NCBI GenBank assembly: GCA_951812285.1 | Contig: OX638292.1 | Span: 2,379,001 to 2,443,000, forward strand | Reading direction: 5' to 3' | Origin: an uncultured Dehalococcoidia bacterium | GTDB lineage: Bacteria > Chloroflexota > Dehalococcoidia > Lucifugimonadales > UBA1127 | DNA length: 64,000 nt | In this document: positions 16,006-24,327 of the stretch, in pieces | How positions within the stretch are numbered: the first letter of the stretch is position 1 | Layout of the letters: each line of letters opens with the position of its first letter | Translations under genes and position numbers: made by a program | Notes under the pieces: generated by a model | The model's database searches: none | What the model was told of the DNA's origin: nothing | Seen by the model: only the letters and a program-made list of their open reading frames with translations

Positions 16006-17973
16006 TTACAGGCCGGTGAGGGTGATCTTTTGCTGGTAGCGGGGCGTGCCGGTGCGGCGGTAGTCGAGGTCGAGGGCGGCTACGCGCAGGCGCTCGACGG
16101 CGGTTGTGTTGGGGGTGTGGATGGCTACGACGTCGTGGAGCTCCAGGGCGACGTTGGGCGGGGCGACGAGCTCGCCGGAGCGGGCGTCGCGGTGGGCGCG
16201 GGCCAGGATGTTGGCGGCGAGGGTCTGGGCTTTGGCCAGGGTGTCCTGGTTGAGGTCGTTGATTTGGCGGAGGCGCTCGCCGAGGAGGGGGATGGCGCGG
16301 TGGTCGAGGGCCTCGCCTACTCCCACAGCGCCGAAGACCTGGACGCGGGTGGCGTCGGGGGCGCTGGCGGCCAAGCGGATGTCGTGGACGGGGTGGTAGG
16401 TGCCAAAGGCGTAGTCGGCGGCGTCCGTTGGTTGCGGGAGGGTGAGGCGGGCGATGCGGCCTCGGAAGTGGAGGAGGTCCGGGGCCATCGCCATGAGGCG
16501 GCGGACGGCCGTCGCGGCGGACTCGCCGGGGTGGACGGTGAACGCGGGACGGTGCGCGAGCATGGCGTCGCTGGGGTTGGCGGACTGGAGGCCGAGGCCG
16601 ACGCGCTGGAGGATGAAGCCGAGGATGGAGGCCATGGCGGCCTCGCCGCGGGCCCAGGCGAACTGCCGCCGGGCGCGCCACGCGGCGAGGAGCGCCCAGC
16701 CGTCGCCGGCGTGGACGACGAGGGTGGCCTCGCCGCCGCCGTAGCGCCGCTCCCAACCGGTAACCCAGAAGGCGGGACCCTCCGAGACCTCTTCGCCCAT
16801 GGGGGTCAGGTAGCCGGGGCTGACGCGGAGCTCCGTGCCCTCGCGGATGGGGGAGGCGGGGTGGCCGACGGCGTCGTATCGGCCGTCGTCGTTGCGGAGG
16901 GCGAGGGTGACGGAGCCGCCGCCGGGCGACTCTCGCATGGCGAGCGAGAGCACGTTGGCGGAGAGGTCGCGGGGCGAGGCGTCGAGGGCGGCGTGCCAGA
17001 CGCCGTCGGGCGTGGCGAACCAAAGGACGCTAGCGTCGCCCGTCATGGCGACGGCGATGCCGTGGGGGGCGTCGGCGTCGAGCGGGACAGGGTCGGCCCA
17101 GGAGTTGGCGTCGAACGTGGTGGCGGCGAGGGTGTTGAACATGAGCGGGCGTTGGTAGGCGCCCGCGCCGGTGTAGCGCTCGACGACGGTCAGGCGGGCG
17201 ACGTCTCCCAACGCGAGGAAGGGCGCGGCGAAGGTGACGCCGGAGCCGGCGTCGGCGCGGGTGACCTCGAGGAGGGGCGACCACGCGCCGTCGTACGAGG
17301 CCGTCCAGACGCGGTGGCGGCCGGTTGCGTCGGCGCCGGTGACGGCGAGCCGCCAATTGGTGTCGTAGTCCGCGGCGAGGCCCGTGACGTCGGCCAGGGC
17401 GTAGTCGTGGGACTCGGGGGCGCCCCACGTCGCGCCGGTGCGCGTCGTGACGTGGAGGCGGGCGTCGTTGGCGGCGAGGAAGAGGGCGGGCGTGCCCGCA
17501 GCGTTGAACGCGGCGGCGAGCCGGGCGACGGCGCCGCTCCCGAGGGTGGCTGCGACCTGGCGATCGCTCCATGTTGCGCCGGAGTCGGCGCTCTCGCGGA
17601 CGCAGACGGCGCGAGGGTTGGCGGGGTCGCGGAAGGCGACGAGGACCATCGCGCCGCGGGTGCAGGCGGCGACGTTGCAGGCCGTCGCGGCGGTGTCGAG
17701 GCGCGTCCACGCCGCGAAGTCGCTGTCCGTGCCGGGGTCGGCGACGCGCTGCACGTAGAGGGCACCGTCGGCCGAGGCCATGCGGACGCGGACGAGGGAG
17801 CCGTCGTCGGGCATGGTTGCGGCGTGGTGGAAGGACGCCTCGTCGCCGTCGTACCGCCGGGCGAAGTGGGGCCGCGCGACGCCGGCGAGGGTGTCGAGGG
17901 CCTCGACGCGGACGTGGGGGAGGCCGGACGCGGCGGTCTGGGCGGTGAGCAGGGAGTTCGTGATAGCGCGCAT
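16006..17973 (-). CDS. Phage tail-like protein with beta-propeller-like N-terminal half
   Basis: A 655-residue protein. The N-terminal half has repeated sialidase/BNR-like stretches (ESADSGATWSDRQVA; RTGATWGAPESHDYAL), suggesting a beta-propeller. The middle and C-terminal parts (VSEGPAFWVTGWERRYGG, PRYQQKITLTGL end) resemble baseplate/tail-hub type proteins that handle a local coordinate frame. It lies 4 bases after the adaptor-like gene and 22 bases before the small phage gene, forming an operon. The role as tail or host-recognition protein is inferred from composition and neighbours; no exact family is claimed. Confidence 0.6.
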   Translation of the reverse strand: MRAITNSLLTAQTAASGLPHVRVEALDTLAGVARPHFARRYDGDEASFHHAATMPDDGSLVRVRMASADGALYVQRVADPGTDSDFAAWTRLDTAATACNVAACTRGAMVLVAFRDPANPRAVCVRESADSGATWSDRQVAATLGSGAVARLAAAFNAAGTPALFLAANDARLHVTTRTGATWGAPESHDYALADVTGLAADYDTNWRLAVTGADATGRHRVWTASYDGAWSPLLEVTRADAGSGVTFAAPFLALGDVARLTVVERYTGAGAYQRPLMFNTLAATTFDANSWADPVPLDADAPHGIAVAMTGDASVLWFATPDGVWHAALDASPRDLSANVLSLAMRESPGGGSVTLALRNDDGRYDAVGHPASPIREGTELRVSPGYLTPMGEEVSEGPAFWVTGWERRYGGGEATLVVHAGDGWALLAAWRARRQFAWARGEAAMASILGFILQRVGLGLQSANPSDAMLAHRPAFTVHPGESAATAVRRLMAMAPDLLHFRGRIARLTLPQPTDAADYAFGTYHPVHDIRLAASAPDATRVQVFGAVGVGEALDHRAIPLLGERLRQINDLNQDTLAKAQTLAANILARAHRDARSGELVAPPNVALELHDVVAIHTPNTTAVERLRVAALDLDYRRTGTPRYQQKITLTGL

Positions 17974-17977
17974 GGGC

Positions 17978-18613
17978 CTACGCTCCCCGCACGCGGAGCT
18001 GGCGCGGCGCGGGGTCGCCCTCGGGGTACATGCGCCGGACGCGGACGCCCCGGCGCGACCTGGCGCGGCCGAGGGCGAGTTGGAAGGCCTCGAGGCGCTC
18101 GTTGCCCCAGATGCGGTAGCGGCGGGCCGTGTCCTCGCCGCCGAGGTTGACGCGGTTGGCGGCGTAGCTGGCCCACGCGAGGGAGGCGTAGGCGGCGGCG
18201 CCCATCGCGACGGTGTCCTCGAACTGCGCGGGGACGGTGGACGACGTGGCGTCGACGGTGTGGAGCTTCGTGTAGTAGACGCGGAGCTGGTCTCCGCGGT
18301 AGGGCGGGGTGTCGATCTGCAGCGTCAGAGACGTGCCCCAACGGCTGAAGGGCACGAAGCAGGGCGGGTGGAGGTTGACGGGGAACTCGACGCCCTCGAC
18401 CTCGAGGAGGCCGCGGAGGGGCGTCAGGGCGACCTCGCGGCTGCCGGCGACGGCGCCGACGGTGGCGACGGACTCGACGGGGGCGGCGCGGCCGAGGTCG
18501 TGGACGGCGTGCTGGACGTGGCGGTCGAGCTCGTCGTCGGTCCAGCGCTGGGCGGCGGGATCGTCGTCGCGGAGGTCTCGGCGCACGAGGGTGCGCATCT
18601 GGGCGATGTCCAT
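17978..18613 (-). CDS. Phage head-tail adaptor-like protein
   Basis: A 211-residue protein beginning MDIAQMRTLVRRDLRDDDP and continuing WTDDELDRHVQHAVHDL, the pattern of short helical connector or adaptor (gp6-like) proteins of tailed phages. The mid region contains beta sequence (YRGDQLRVYYTKLH), and the C-terminus is very basic (RARSRRGVRVRRMYP). It is first in an operon with the tail-like gene. The assignment rests on this pattern plus the capsid-like gene nearby; it is moderately secure. Confidence 0.6.
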   Translation of the reverse strand: MDIAQMRTLVRRDLRDDDPAAQRWTDDELDRHVQHAVHDLGRAAPVESVATVGAVAGSREVALTPLRGLLEVEGVEFPVNLHPPCFVPFSRWGTSLTLQIDTPPYRGDQLRVYYTKLHTVDATSSTVPAQFEDTVAMGAAAYASLAWASYAANRVNLGGEDTARRYRIWGNERLEAFQLALGRARSRRGVRVRRMYPEGDPAPRQLRVRGA

Positions 18614-18685
18614 GTCACATTCCTTTCGGCGACCGCAGCGCCGGGCCCTCGCGGTGCCGTATCATGGACGGCGGAGGGTGACGCT

Positions 18686-19084
18686 TTGGCCTTATTTGTT
18701 GTCTTTGTCGTTGTGCTGTGGGGCGGGACCATGGGGTTCACCCTGCTCCTCGCCCGTTTCCGGCTGACCGCCGGGACCGCTACGTTCCGGGACCAACTGA
18801 TGGTGCGGAGCGTGGCGCTGCTGACCGTGACCGTTGCCATGTGGAGCCTAGCGTCGCTGGCGGGGCGGATCGCGGCGATCGAGAACCCGTCGCACCTGGT
18901 GCCGTACCTGTGGCTGGTGGCCACCGTGCCGCTGCTGGGGCCGCCGCTGAAGAGCAACGGCACGACGGTGATCTCGTCCGAGCAGTGGGTCTACGCATCG
19001 CTGCTCCTGGCCGCCGCGGGCGGGTTCGTGCTGGCGGCGGTGATTATTGTTCGCGTGTTCTCGGGCGGGGTGGAGCTGCAGTAG
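18686..19084 (+). CDS. Small integral membrane protein, TTG start
   Basis: A 132-residue membrane protein with about four hydrophobic helices (LFVVFVVVLWGGTMGFTLLL; VALLTVTVAMWSLASLAG; LVPYLWLVATVPLLGPPL; ASLLLAAAGGFVLAAVIIVR). The TTG at 18686 is chosen because GGAGGG lies 7 bases upstream; the later ATG at 18731 would cut the first helix. It is divergent from the phage adaptor gene and sits inside the structural cassette, so it could be phage-related or an unrelated host gene. No family is recognised. Confidence 0.65.
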   Translation: MALFVVFVVVLWGGTMGFTLLLARFRLTAGTATFRDQLMVRSVALLTVTVAMWSLASLAGRIAAIENPSHLVPYLWLVATVPLLGPPLKSNGTTVISSEQWVYASLLLAAAGGFVLAAVIIVRVFSGGVELQ

Positions 19085-19399
19085 CGGTGCCCTCGCCCGT
19101 GCCCGGGACGCCCCCCGCCCCCCGCCAGCCCTGGGTTCCCGCTTTCGCGGGAATGACGGTAGGGGGGCGGGAATGACGGTAGGGGGAGGGGGCCGCTGTG
19201 CCCGTTCCTACCCTTCGAGGGCCTCAGGACAGGCTTCGATTTCTCTCAGCCCGAACGGGTGCGCGCCGTCCCGGGGGACGCCTCCCGTCTCCCCGCCAGC
19301 CCTGGGTTCCCGCTTTCGCGGGAATGACGGTAGGGGGGCGGGAATGACGGGGAGGGAGGGGGGGAGCAGGAACGACGCGTGTGCTCCCCCGCTAACCCG
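19085..19399. repeat. Repeat-filled spacer between membrane protein and capsid genes
   Basis: No gene is seen. Two hairpins with GTTCCCGC/GCGGGAAT arms (about 19136-19155 and 19307-19326) lie in nearly identical 60-base contexts beginning CCGCCAGCCCTGGG, indicating a local duplication. The second repeat motif (TTCGATTTCTCTCAGCCCGA) is near 19231 and a related CCTTCGAGGGCCTCAGGACA near 19207. Confidence 0.8.
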
Positions 19400-20290
19400 C
19401 TAGTCACGCACTCCTGTCAGCTTGGCGAGCTTCAGGTCGTTGAAGCTGGCGATGGCGACGTACCACTTGACGCGGACGCGGGTGGCGTCCTTGGACTCGA
19501 GGCTGCCGACGCGCTCTGCGACGAGGCCGCCGGGGCCGGTGAGGCCGGCGACGGCGCCCTCGCCGAACTGGAGGGCGTAGATGGCGGAGGTGTCGGTCGA
19601 CGTGCCGACGCGGTTGTCGTCGGTGATGTGGTCGCTGACGCCGATGGGGACGCCGTCGTAGTAGTCGAGCATCATGCCGAACTCGTTGCGGTCGGAGACG
19701 AGGAGGCCGCTGCTGGAGGCGCGGGAGAGGGCGGTGAGCTTGCGGCGGGAGCGGCGGGACATGAGGAGCATGTGGGGCTTGCCGTCGACGACCTTGTCGA
19801 TGAGCTCGTCCACCTTGTCGAGGGTGAGGGTGGCGCCGTTGGCGCCCATGGAGACGACCTGGCCGGCGGTGGTGAGGCGGTCGATGCCGTCGAAGGAGTC
19901 GCCGTCTGAAGAGACGTCGCCGTTGACGAAGGTGTCCTCAAACTTGGCGCGGACGGCCTTGGCCTTGAGCTGGACGACGGCGGCCTCCAGGTCCTGGACG
20001 TTGGAGCGGGTGGCGCGGAGGTAGTTGTCGACGTCGGCGTCGCCGCCGAGGATCCTGAGGGTGGCGGTGGCCTGGGTGAAGGTGGGGGTCGACTCGGCCC
20101 AGGTGTCGCCGACGGAGTAGAAGGCGGCGGTGGGGGCGGCGTTCTCCCGGTTGTAGGTGAGGCCGTTGCCGACGACCTCTATGAAGGGCAGGACCTGCAG
20201 GACGGGGCTTTCCTTGACGATGGTCTCTATGACGCCGGTCAGGAGCATGTCGTTTGAGAGCTTTGCGCCCTCCGCCAGTGTGAGTGCCAT
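19400..20290 (-). CDS. Phage major capsid-like protein (HK97-fold type)
   Basis: A 296-residue protein starting MALTLAEGAKLSNDMLLTGV, then IETIVKESPVLQVLPFIEVVGN, the usual opening of a class of phage major capsid proteins. Mid-protein LLMSRRSRRKLTALSRASSSG and the C-terminal SKDATRVRVKWYVAIASFNDL match capsid P- and A-domain regions. The ATG at 20290 is preceded by a strong GAGGAGAGGAG site. It is encoded upstream of, and on the same strand as, the adaptor and tail-like genes, but no terminase, portal or protease gene lies in the window. An encapsulin-like role cannot be excluded, because the capsid fold is shared. Confidence 0.75.
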   Translation of the reverse strand: MALTLAEGAKLSNDMLLTGVIETIVKESPVLQVLPFIEVVGNGLTYNRENAAPTAAFYSVGDTWAESTPTFTQATATLRILGGDADVDNYLRATRSNVQDLEAAVVQLKAKAVRAKFEDTFVNGDVSSDGDSFDGIDRLTTAGQVVSMGANGATLTLDKVDELIDKVVDGKPHMLLMSRRSRRKLTALSRASSSGLLVSDRNEFGMMLDYYDGVPIGVSDHITDDNRVGTSTDTSAIYALQFGEGAVAGLTGPGGLVAERVGSLESKDATRVRVKWYVAIASFNDLKLAKLTGVRD

Positions 20291-20422
20291 GGTGACTCCT
20301 CTCCTCTGGGCCTCGCGGCAAGTCGCGCCGGGGCCGTTGTGTGATGGAGAGGAGTTTGGAACGTGCGTTCTGTTGAGGGCAAGGAGGAAGTGGCAGGGTT
20401 TTGTGTGGGGGGAATCTACCAA

Positions 20423-21529
20423 TCAGATAAAGCGTACCCTGAGTTCCGGCTTAGGGTAAGTTCCAGGTTTCCTGTTTGGGGGAGGATTAATTGGCACCAA
20501 TCTCTGCGGCACCGTCAGCTCCATGGGCCTAAGGATTCGCGTCTTGTAGTGAGTCTCTCGGAATGCGGTTTCCGAGACCACAAATTCCTCAATCTTCCCA
20601 ATTGTGGTTTCTTGGTTCGCAAACCGCTTAACCAATTGCTCCCGGAGAATGTCGAACTGAGGTTCATCTCCAAACAGTACCATTTGACGTGGATCGGTCG
20701 CGTCGGAGAATCTAAACTCCCCAGATCTATCTACCTTCCACATAGCCTCTTTCATCCTCTTCAAGCCCAACAAGTTGTTGGTTGCATAGAAGAGATAGTA
20801 GTCAGTCACGTCTCGATCATTTCGCATCTCGAATGAACGAACATATTTCGCTCTTGCTCTATTTCGTAGTTGATGCAAGTACAAGTCATGAAGTTGTCTA
20901 TTGCGTTGTCTCGGGTCTTCTAGTGCTATGACCTGCTGCCACTCGTCTGTACCGAAGAAGGACGTGAAGTTACTAATCTGGTCAGGGAGACCAATGAAGC
21001 GGTTGATCTCCTCATACATGAAGGTCACCAACACCTCACAGCGTGGGAAAGACATAATCCGAGAAACAAGGTCAAAAGGGACTCCGGTCCAGCCAAATGG
21101 GTCAATGAACGCGAACGTAGGAGGAAGGCGCCGGGCGCCCCTAGTACGGCTATCAACAAAGTTCGTCACTGCTTCTTCGAATGTCTGGCCCCCTGCTACG
21201 TTCACTGAAAACCTTGATGGAAGCTCAATCTCATCAAGGACAAGTCTAAGCATGTCAGCGCGATTGCTACGTAGTTCCACGAATATGAAGACCATGTTGG
21301 GTTTGATTTGCCCCTGCTGTTCCAACGCGGCCTTGAGAGCGAGAACTGGGGATCCATCCTCGCCCTTTGAATATCTCCCTGGGCCAGCAAATCCATCAAT
21401 ATAGACGAGCTCCTCAGAAGGACCCTGCCCAAGAATTGGAATCCAAGCTTGCAGATAGCGCTTGAGAATCTCGTGCTTGACGCGTGTATGTGGTTCTAGA
21501 TCCCAGATGGTGGTGGTAGGGGCTGCCAA
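20423..21529 (-). CDS. tcmP: Three-Cys-motif partner protein TcmP
   Basis: A 368-residue protein of the TcmP family. The early motif VYIDGFAGPGRYSKGE (about residues 42-57) resembles the S-adenosylmethionine-binding loop of methyltransferases, and FAFIDPFGW (about 138) resembles a catalytic DPxx motif. These are established family features; biochemical role is not known. The start is TTG at 21529 with AGGAGG 8 bases upstream. It follows the DUF5131 gene after 65 bases, the standard arrangement for these two families. Its base composition is AT-richer than flanking genes. Confidence 0.85.
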   Translation of the reverse strand: MAAPTTTIWDLEPHTRVKHEILKRYLQAWIPILGQGPSEELVYIDGFAGPGRYSKGEDGSPVLALKAALEQQGQIKPNMVFIFVELRSNRADMLRLVLDEIELPSRFSVNVAGGQTFEEAVTNFVDSRTRGARRLPPTFAFIDPFGWTGVPFDLVSRIMSFPRCEVLVTFMYEEINRFIGLPDQISNFTSFFGTDEWQQVIALEDPRQRNRQLHDLYLHQLRNRARAKYVRSFEMRNDRDVTDYYLFYATNNLLGLKRMKEAMWKVDRSGEFRFSDATDPRQMVLFGDEPQFDILREQLVKRFANQETTIGKIEEFVVSETAFRETHYKTRILRPMELTVPQRLVPINPPPNRKPGTYPKPELRVRFI

Positions 21530-21594
21530 TCCGCAATCCTCCTAATCTGTTGGCCTCATAATGGAGTTTCTCTTCCGCAAAGTTTTAGAAGTTT

Positions 21595-22350
21595 CTACGA
21601 GGGCGCATTTGCCGCAACCAATGAGCTAGACGGGGATTCCCAATATGTGGGCATGTCATCATGAGTGCGACCGTCCAACTCACGTCCACCAGCCTTGCTG
21701 GTTCTACCGCCCCACTGCTTAAAGAAGAAGGGCACTTTCGCTTCTTCGCAATCCTCCCGAATCCGTCGTACCCACTCTAGGTCTATTGGTCGTGCTCGTA
21801 CTCCACTCTCTCCACCAACGATGACCCAGTGAAGGCTACCAAGGTACGGGCTCAAATCAACGGGCTTTAGCAGAGGTTCAACTGAAAGGAATCTAACCTG
21901 AGCCGGGACCTCAGACAGAATCGGAATCCGGCGGTCGGCCCAATACTGACTTTCCACAGATACTCCCATCCACACATTGGAGGGCCAGTCAAGGTGCGGT
22001 GCAAGCGATTGGAGACGCTGATGGCGCTTTGTCAGAATCTGAAATGTGTGCCGCGAGGTCTCTGCCATGACTTCAAAAACCCGTTCGATAAACTCAAACG
22101 GTACATTTTCATGGAACAGGTCACTCATACTATTTACGAATACATGGCGAGGCGCTTTCCACTTATGGGGGAGACTCAACCTTGCAGGATGCAATTCAAT
22201 AGAACTCATCCCGGGTAGGAACCGGCCGCCCAATCCGAACCGCAACGTTATTGCTTCAGCGTAACAGTTGGCGCAGCCAGGACTTACCTTGGTACATCCT
22301 GTTACGGGATTCCAAGTGGCATCCGTCCATTCTATAGCTGATCTATCCAT
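21595..22350 (-). CDS. DUF5131 (phage Gp37/Gp68-like) three-Cys-motif protein
   Basis: A 251-residue protein. The N-terminus MDRSAIEWTDATWNPVTGC19 and C26-A-N-C29-Y-A-E form the three-Cys motif (C-x6-C-x2-C), consistent with a radical-SAM-like iron-sulfur cluster. The conserved FVNSMSDLFHE and HWVIVGGESG motifs typical of DUF5131 are near residues 86 and 186. The ATG at 22350 follows an AGGTGG site; an upstream in-frame start is less likely. It is paired with TcmP. The family occurs in phages and in mobile or defence-associated islands. Function is undetermined. Confidence 0.85.
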   Translation of the reverse strand: MDRSAIEWTDATWNPVTGCTKVSPGCANCYAEAITLRFGLGGRFLPGMSSIELHPARLSLPHKWKAPRHVFVNSMSDLFHENVPFEFIERVFEVMAETSRHTFQILTKRHQRLQSLAPHLDWPSNVWMGVSVESQYWADRRIPILSEVPAQVRFLSVEPLLKPVDLSPYLGSLHWVIVGGESGVRARPIDLEWVRRIREDCEEAKVPFFFKQWGGRTSKAGGRELDGRTHDDMPTYWESPSSSLVAANAPS

Positions 22351-22711
22351 TTGGCGCCCACCTTTCTGACAAGACCCCTGCCGGCTCAACCGCCCGCGCC
22401 GAACTCTCCTATCCCTTCATTCGCAGTCAGCCGCACTCTTGCGGGATGCGCTTCACCAGCATCCGAATTCCAGTACGCACATTTTCCCAACTCATCATAT
22501 CCACCAACGGCGACCTCGTCTCGCGCAATCAAGACCACCTCTACGCCCCATCACTCTCTGTACTTCCGCCAAGAACGCCTCTTGCCACGTTTCTTGGCAG
22601 ACAGTTATCCATTGTCGGTTTGATTGTAAAGAACATATGTTCCCTTTGCAAGTACAAAGCTGAACCAATAAATTTGGAGAAAATAGTTGGCAAGCCCAGG
22701 CCTACCCCCTG
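22351..22711. other. AT-rich spacer upstream of the DUF5131 gene
   Basis: No gene is seen in these 361 bases between the 3' end of coxG and the start of the DUF5131 gene. The only notable element is the palindrome at 22631-22642. The promoter of the DUF5131-tcmP unit should lie here, but no unambiguous -35/-10 pair was found. Confidence 0.5.
22631..22642. promoter_or_regulatory. LexA-box-like palindrome
   Basis: GAACATATGTTC is a perfect 12-bp palindrome with the GAAC-N4-GTTC form of Gram-positive-type LexA (SOS) boxes. It is about 280 bases upstream of the DUF5131 start, in the only regulatory region available to that unit. A chance occurrence is possible in an AT-rich spacer. Confidence 0.35.
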
Positions 22712-23149
22712 CTACCCAGCCTTGGCGCTGAGGCATTGGAAGAGGCGGTCTATTTGTTGCTTGGCTACGGTGCCCATCATGCGTTGGCCTACTCTGGCGA
22801 GGATGCCTGTTACGTTGACGTCGCCGTCGAAGGTTAGGGTTGTTGTGGTGGCGTCGTCGGGGGTGAGGGCTACGCTGCCCTCGCCCTTCATGTCGGTGCG
22901 GATGCCGGCGCCCTGGACGACCATGCGGTAGGAGTTGGGGGCATCGACGTCGCGGACCTCGAGGGTGCCCTTGTAGGCGCCGGAGACGATGCCGACGCGG
23001 AAGCCGACCTCAAAGGCGTAGGTGTCGGGGGCGACGGCGGAGAAGGACTGGACGCCGGGGAGGCAGGCGCCGATGACCTCGGGGTCCATGAGGGCGGCCC
23101 AGAGGGTGTCGCGCGCGATGGGGAAGGTGTAGCTGCCGTTGAGTTTCAT
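22712..23149 (-). CDS. coxG: CoxG-family protein (SRPBCC fold, carbon monoxide dehydrogenase subunit G)
   Basis: A 145-residue protein with the CoxG pattern: MKLNGSYTFPIARDTLWAAL, then DPEVIGACLPGVQSF near residue 23, and the C-terminal GILARVGQRMMGTVAKQQID. In CO-dehydrogenase operons CoxG is thought to help membrane anchoring or assembly of the enzyme (family knowledge). It is divergent from coxS, separated by a repeat field that includes a four-unit tandem array. ATG at 23149. Confidence 0.88.
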   Translation of the reverse strand: MKLNGSYTFPIARDTLWAALMDPEVIGACLPGVQSFSAVAPDTYAFEVGFRVGIVSGAYKGTLEVRDVDAPNSYRMVVQGAGIRTDMKGEGSVALTPDDATTTTLTFDGDVNVTGILARVGQRMMGTVAKQQIDRLFQCLSAKAG

Positions 23150-23850
23150 GGTTTGACTATAGCAGGGGCGGGGGCCTGGGGCGAGAGGGGGCGGGAACGA
23201 CGAAGGGGGTAGGTGGCGGGGTTGCCCCTCCCCTGGATACCGGCCTCCGCCGGTATGGAGGCGGATTTGGGCGGGGAGGGCTGAGATGGGCCGCCGTGGG
23301 GTTGCCCCTCCCCTGGATACCGGCCTCCGCCGGTATGGAGGCGGATTTGGGCGGGGAGGGCTGAGATGGGCCGCCGTGGGGTTGCCCCTCCCCTGGATAC
23401 CGGCCTCCGCCGGTATGGAGGCGGATTTGGGCGGGGATGGCTGCGATGGGCCGCCGTGGGGTTGCCCCTCCCCTGGATACCGGCCTCCGCCGGTATGGAG
23501 GCGGGGTTGGGCGGGGAGGGCTGAGATGGGCCGCCGTGGGGTTGCGGACTCCCGTTCGCTCCCTTCGAGGGGCTCAGGACGGCCCTGCCCCGCCGCCCCT
23601 CTGGATTCCTGCCTCCGCAGGAATGACGATGGGGGGTTGGAACGACGGCGGGAGGGCAGGAACGACGGTGGGGCGCGGGCGCGTTGCGAGGGGTCGATTC
23701 CGGCTCGATTCGGGCTGGCGCGGGTACCCTTGAACGTGCCTCATGCGAGCGGCGCATAGATACCATTGACATTCACGCATGCGCTGCATACCCTTGCCGG
23801 GCCGAGCCCTATGCGCAATACACCCGGGGTGTCTCGGGAGGAGGTGCATC
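23150..23850. repeat. Divergent spacer between coxG and coxS, mostly repeats
   Basis: About 700 bases without a gene. It includes the 80-bp tandem array (23221-23540), a related TTCGAGGGGCTCAGGAC motif near 23565, and a hairpin with ATTCCTGC/GCAGGAAT arms near 23606-23625. The last 170 bases before coxS are free of these repeats and probably hold its promoter. Confidence 0.75.
23221..23540. repeat. Four-unit 80-bp tandem repeat, each with a hairpin
   Basis: Units begin at 23221, 23301, 23381 and 23461, each starting GTTGCCCCTCCCCTGG and containing ATACCGGC-CTCC-GCCGGTAT. Unit 3 differs at two bases (GGATGGCTGCG), and unit 4 has GGGTTGG in place of GATTTGG. A fifth unit begins at 23541 but diverges after GTTGC. 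Near-identity implies recent unequal recombination or slippage. The array lies in the divergent coxG/coxS control region. There are no spacers, so it is not CRISPR. Confidence 0.92.
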
Positions 23851-24324
23851 GTGAGTGTTCCTGTGGAAATCACCATCAATGGGCGGGTTTTCAGTGGGGA
23901 GGTGGAGCCCCGTCAGCTTCTGGTCCATTTCATCCGCGAGAACGCGGGGCTGACGGGGACGAAGGTGGGGTGCGACACCAGCCAGTGCGGCACCTGCACG
24001 GTGCAGCTGGACGGGGCGATCGCGAAGTCGTGCACGGTGCTTGCCGTGCAGGCCTCGGGGTCGACGGTCAACACCATCGAGGGCCTTTCCGACGGCGTTG
24101 ACCTGCACCCGCTGCAGGAGGCCTTCTGGAACAAGCACGGCCTGCAGTGCGGATTCTGCACGCCGGGCATGATCATGGCCTCAGAGGAGCTGCTGCGGAA
24201 CAATCCCTCGCCCTCGCGGGAGGAGATCCGGCATGCGCTGGAGGGCAACATCTGCCGCTGCACGGGGTACCAGAACATCGTGAGCGCAGTGGAAGAGGCC
24301 GCCGGCGCCATGGGAGGGAGCTAA
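23851..24324 (+). CDS. coxS: CO-dehydrogenase-type small subunit, two [2Fe-2S] clusters
   Basis: A 157-residue iron-sulfur subunit of a molybdenum hydroxylase. The N-terminal plant-ferredoxin-type motif ([10 protein letters not shown], with a further Cys near SCTVLA) binds one cluster. The C-terminal four-helix domain binds the second (QCGFCTPG and CRCTGYQNI). The start is the GTG at 23851, directly after CGGGAGGAGG; the N-terminus then reads [12 protein letters not shown], as usual. Followed after 3 bases by coxL. It carries electrons from the molybdenum site to FAD in CoxM. Confidence 0.93.
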   Translation: MSVPVEITINGRVFSGEVEPRQLLVHFIRENAGLTGTKVGCDTSQCGTCTVQLDGAIAKSCTVLAVQASGSTVNTIEGLSDGVDLHPLQEAFWNKHGLQCGFCTPGMIMASEELLRNNPSPSREEIRHALEGNICRCTGYQNIVSAVEEAAGAMGGS

Positions 24325-24327
24325 GCC

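Noticed and set aside
15742..18150. Long plus-strand frame across the phage tail genes
   Set aside because: Shadow of minus-strand genes, glycine/valine-rich with no recognisable domain, and no ribosome site.
23221..23540. CRISPR array
   Set aside because: The four units are contiguous 80-bp repeats without unique spacers, and no cas gene is present.
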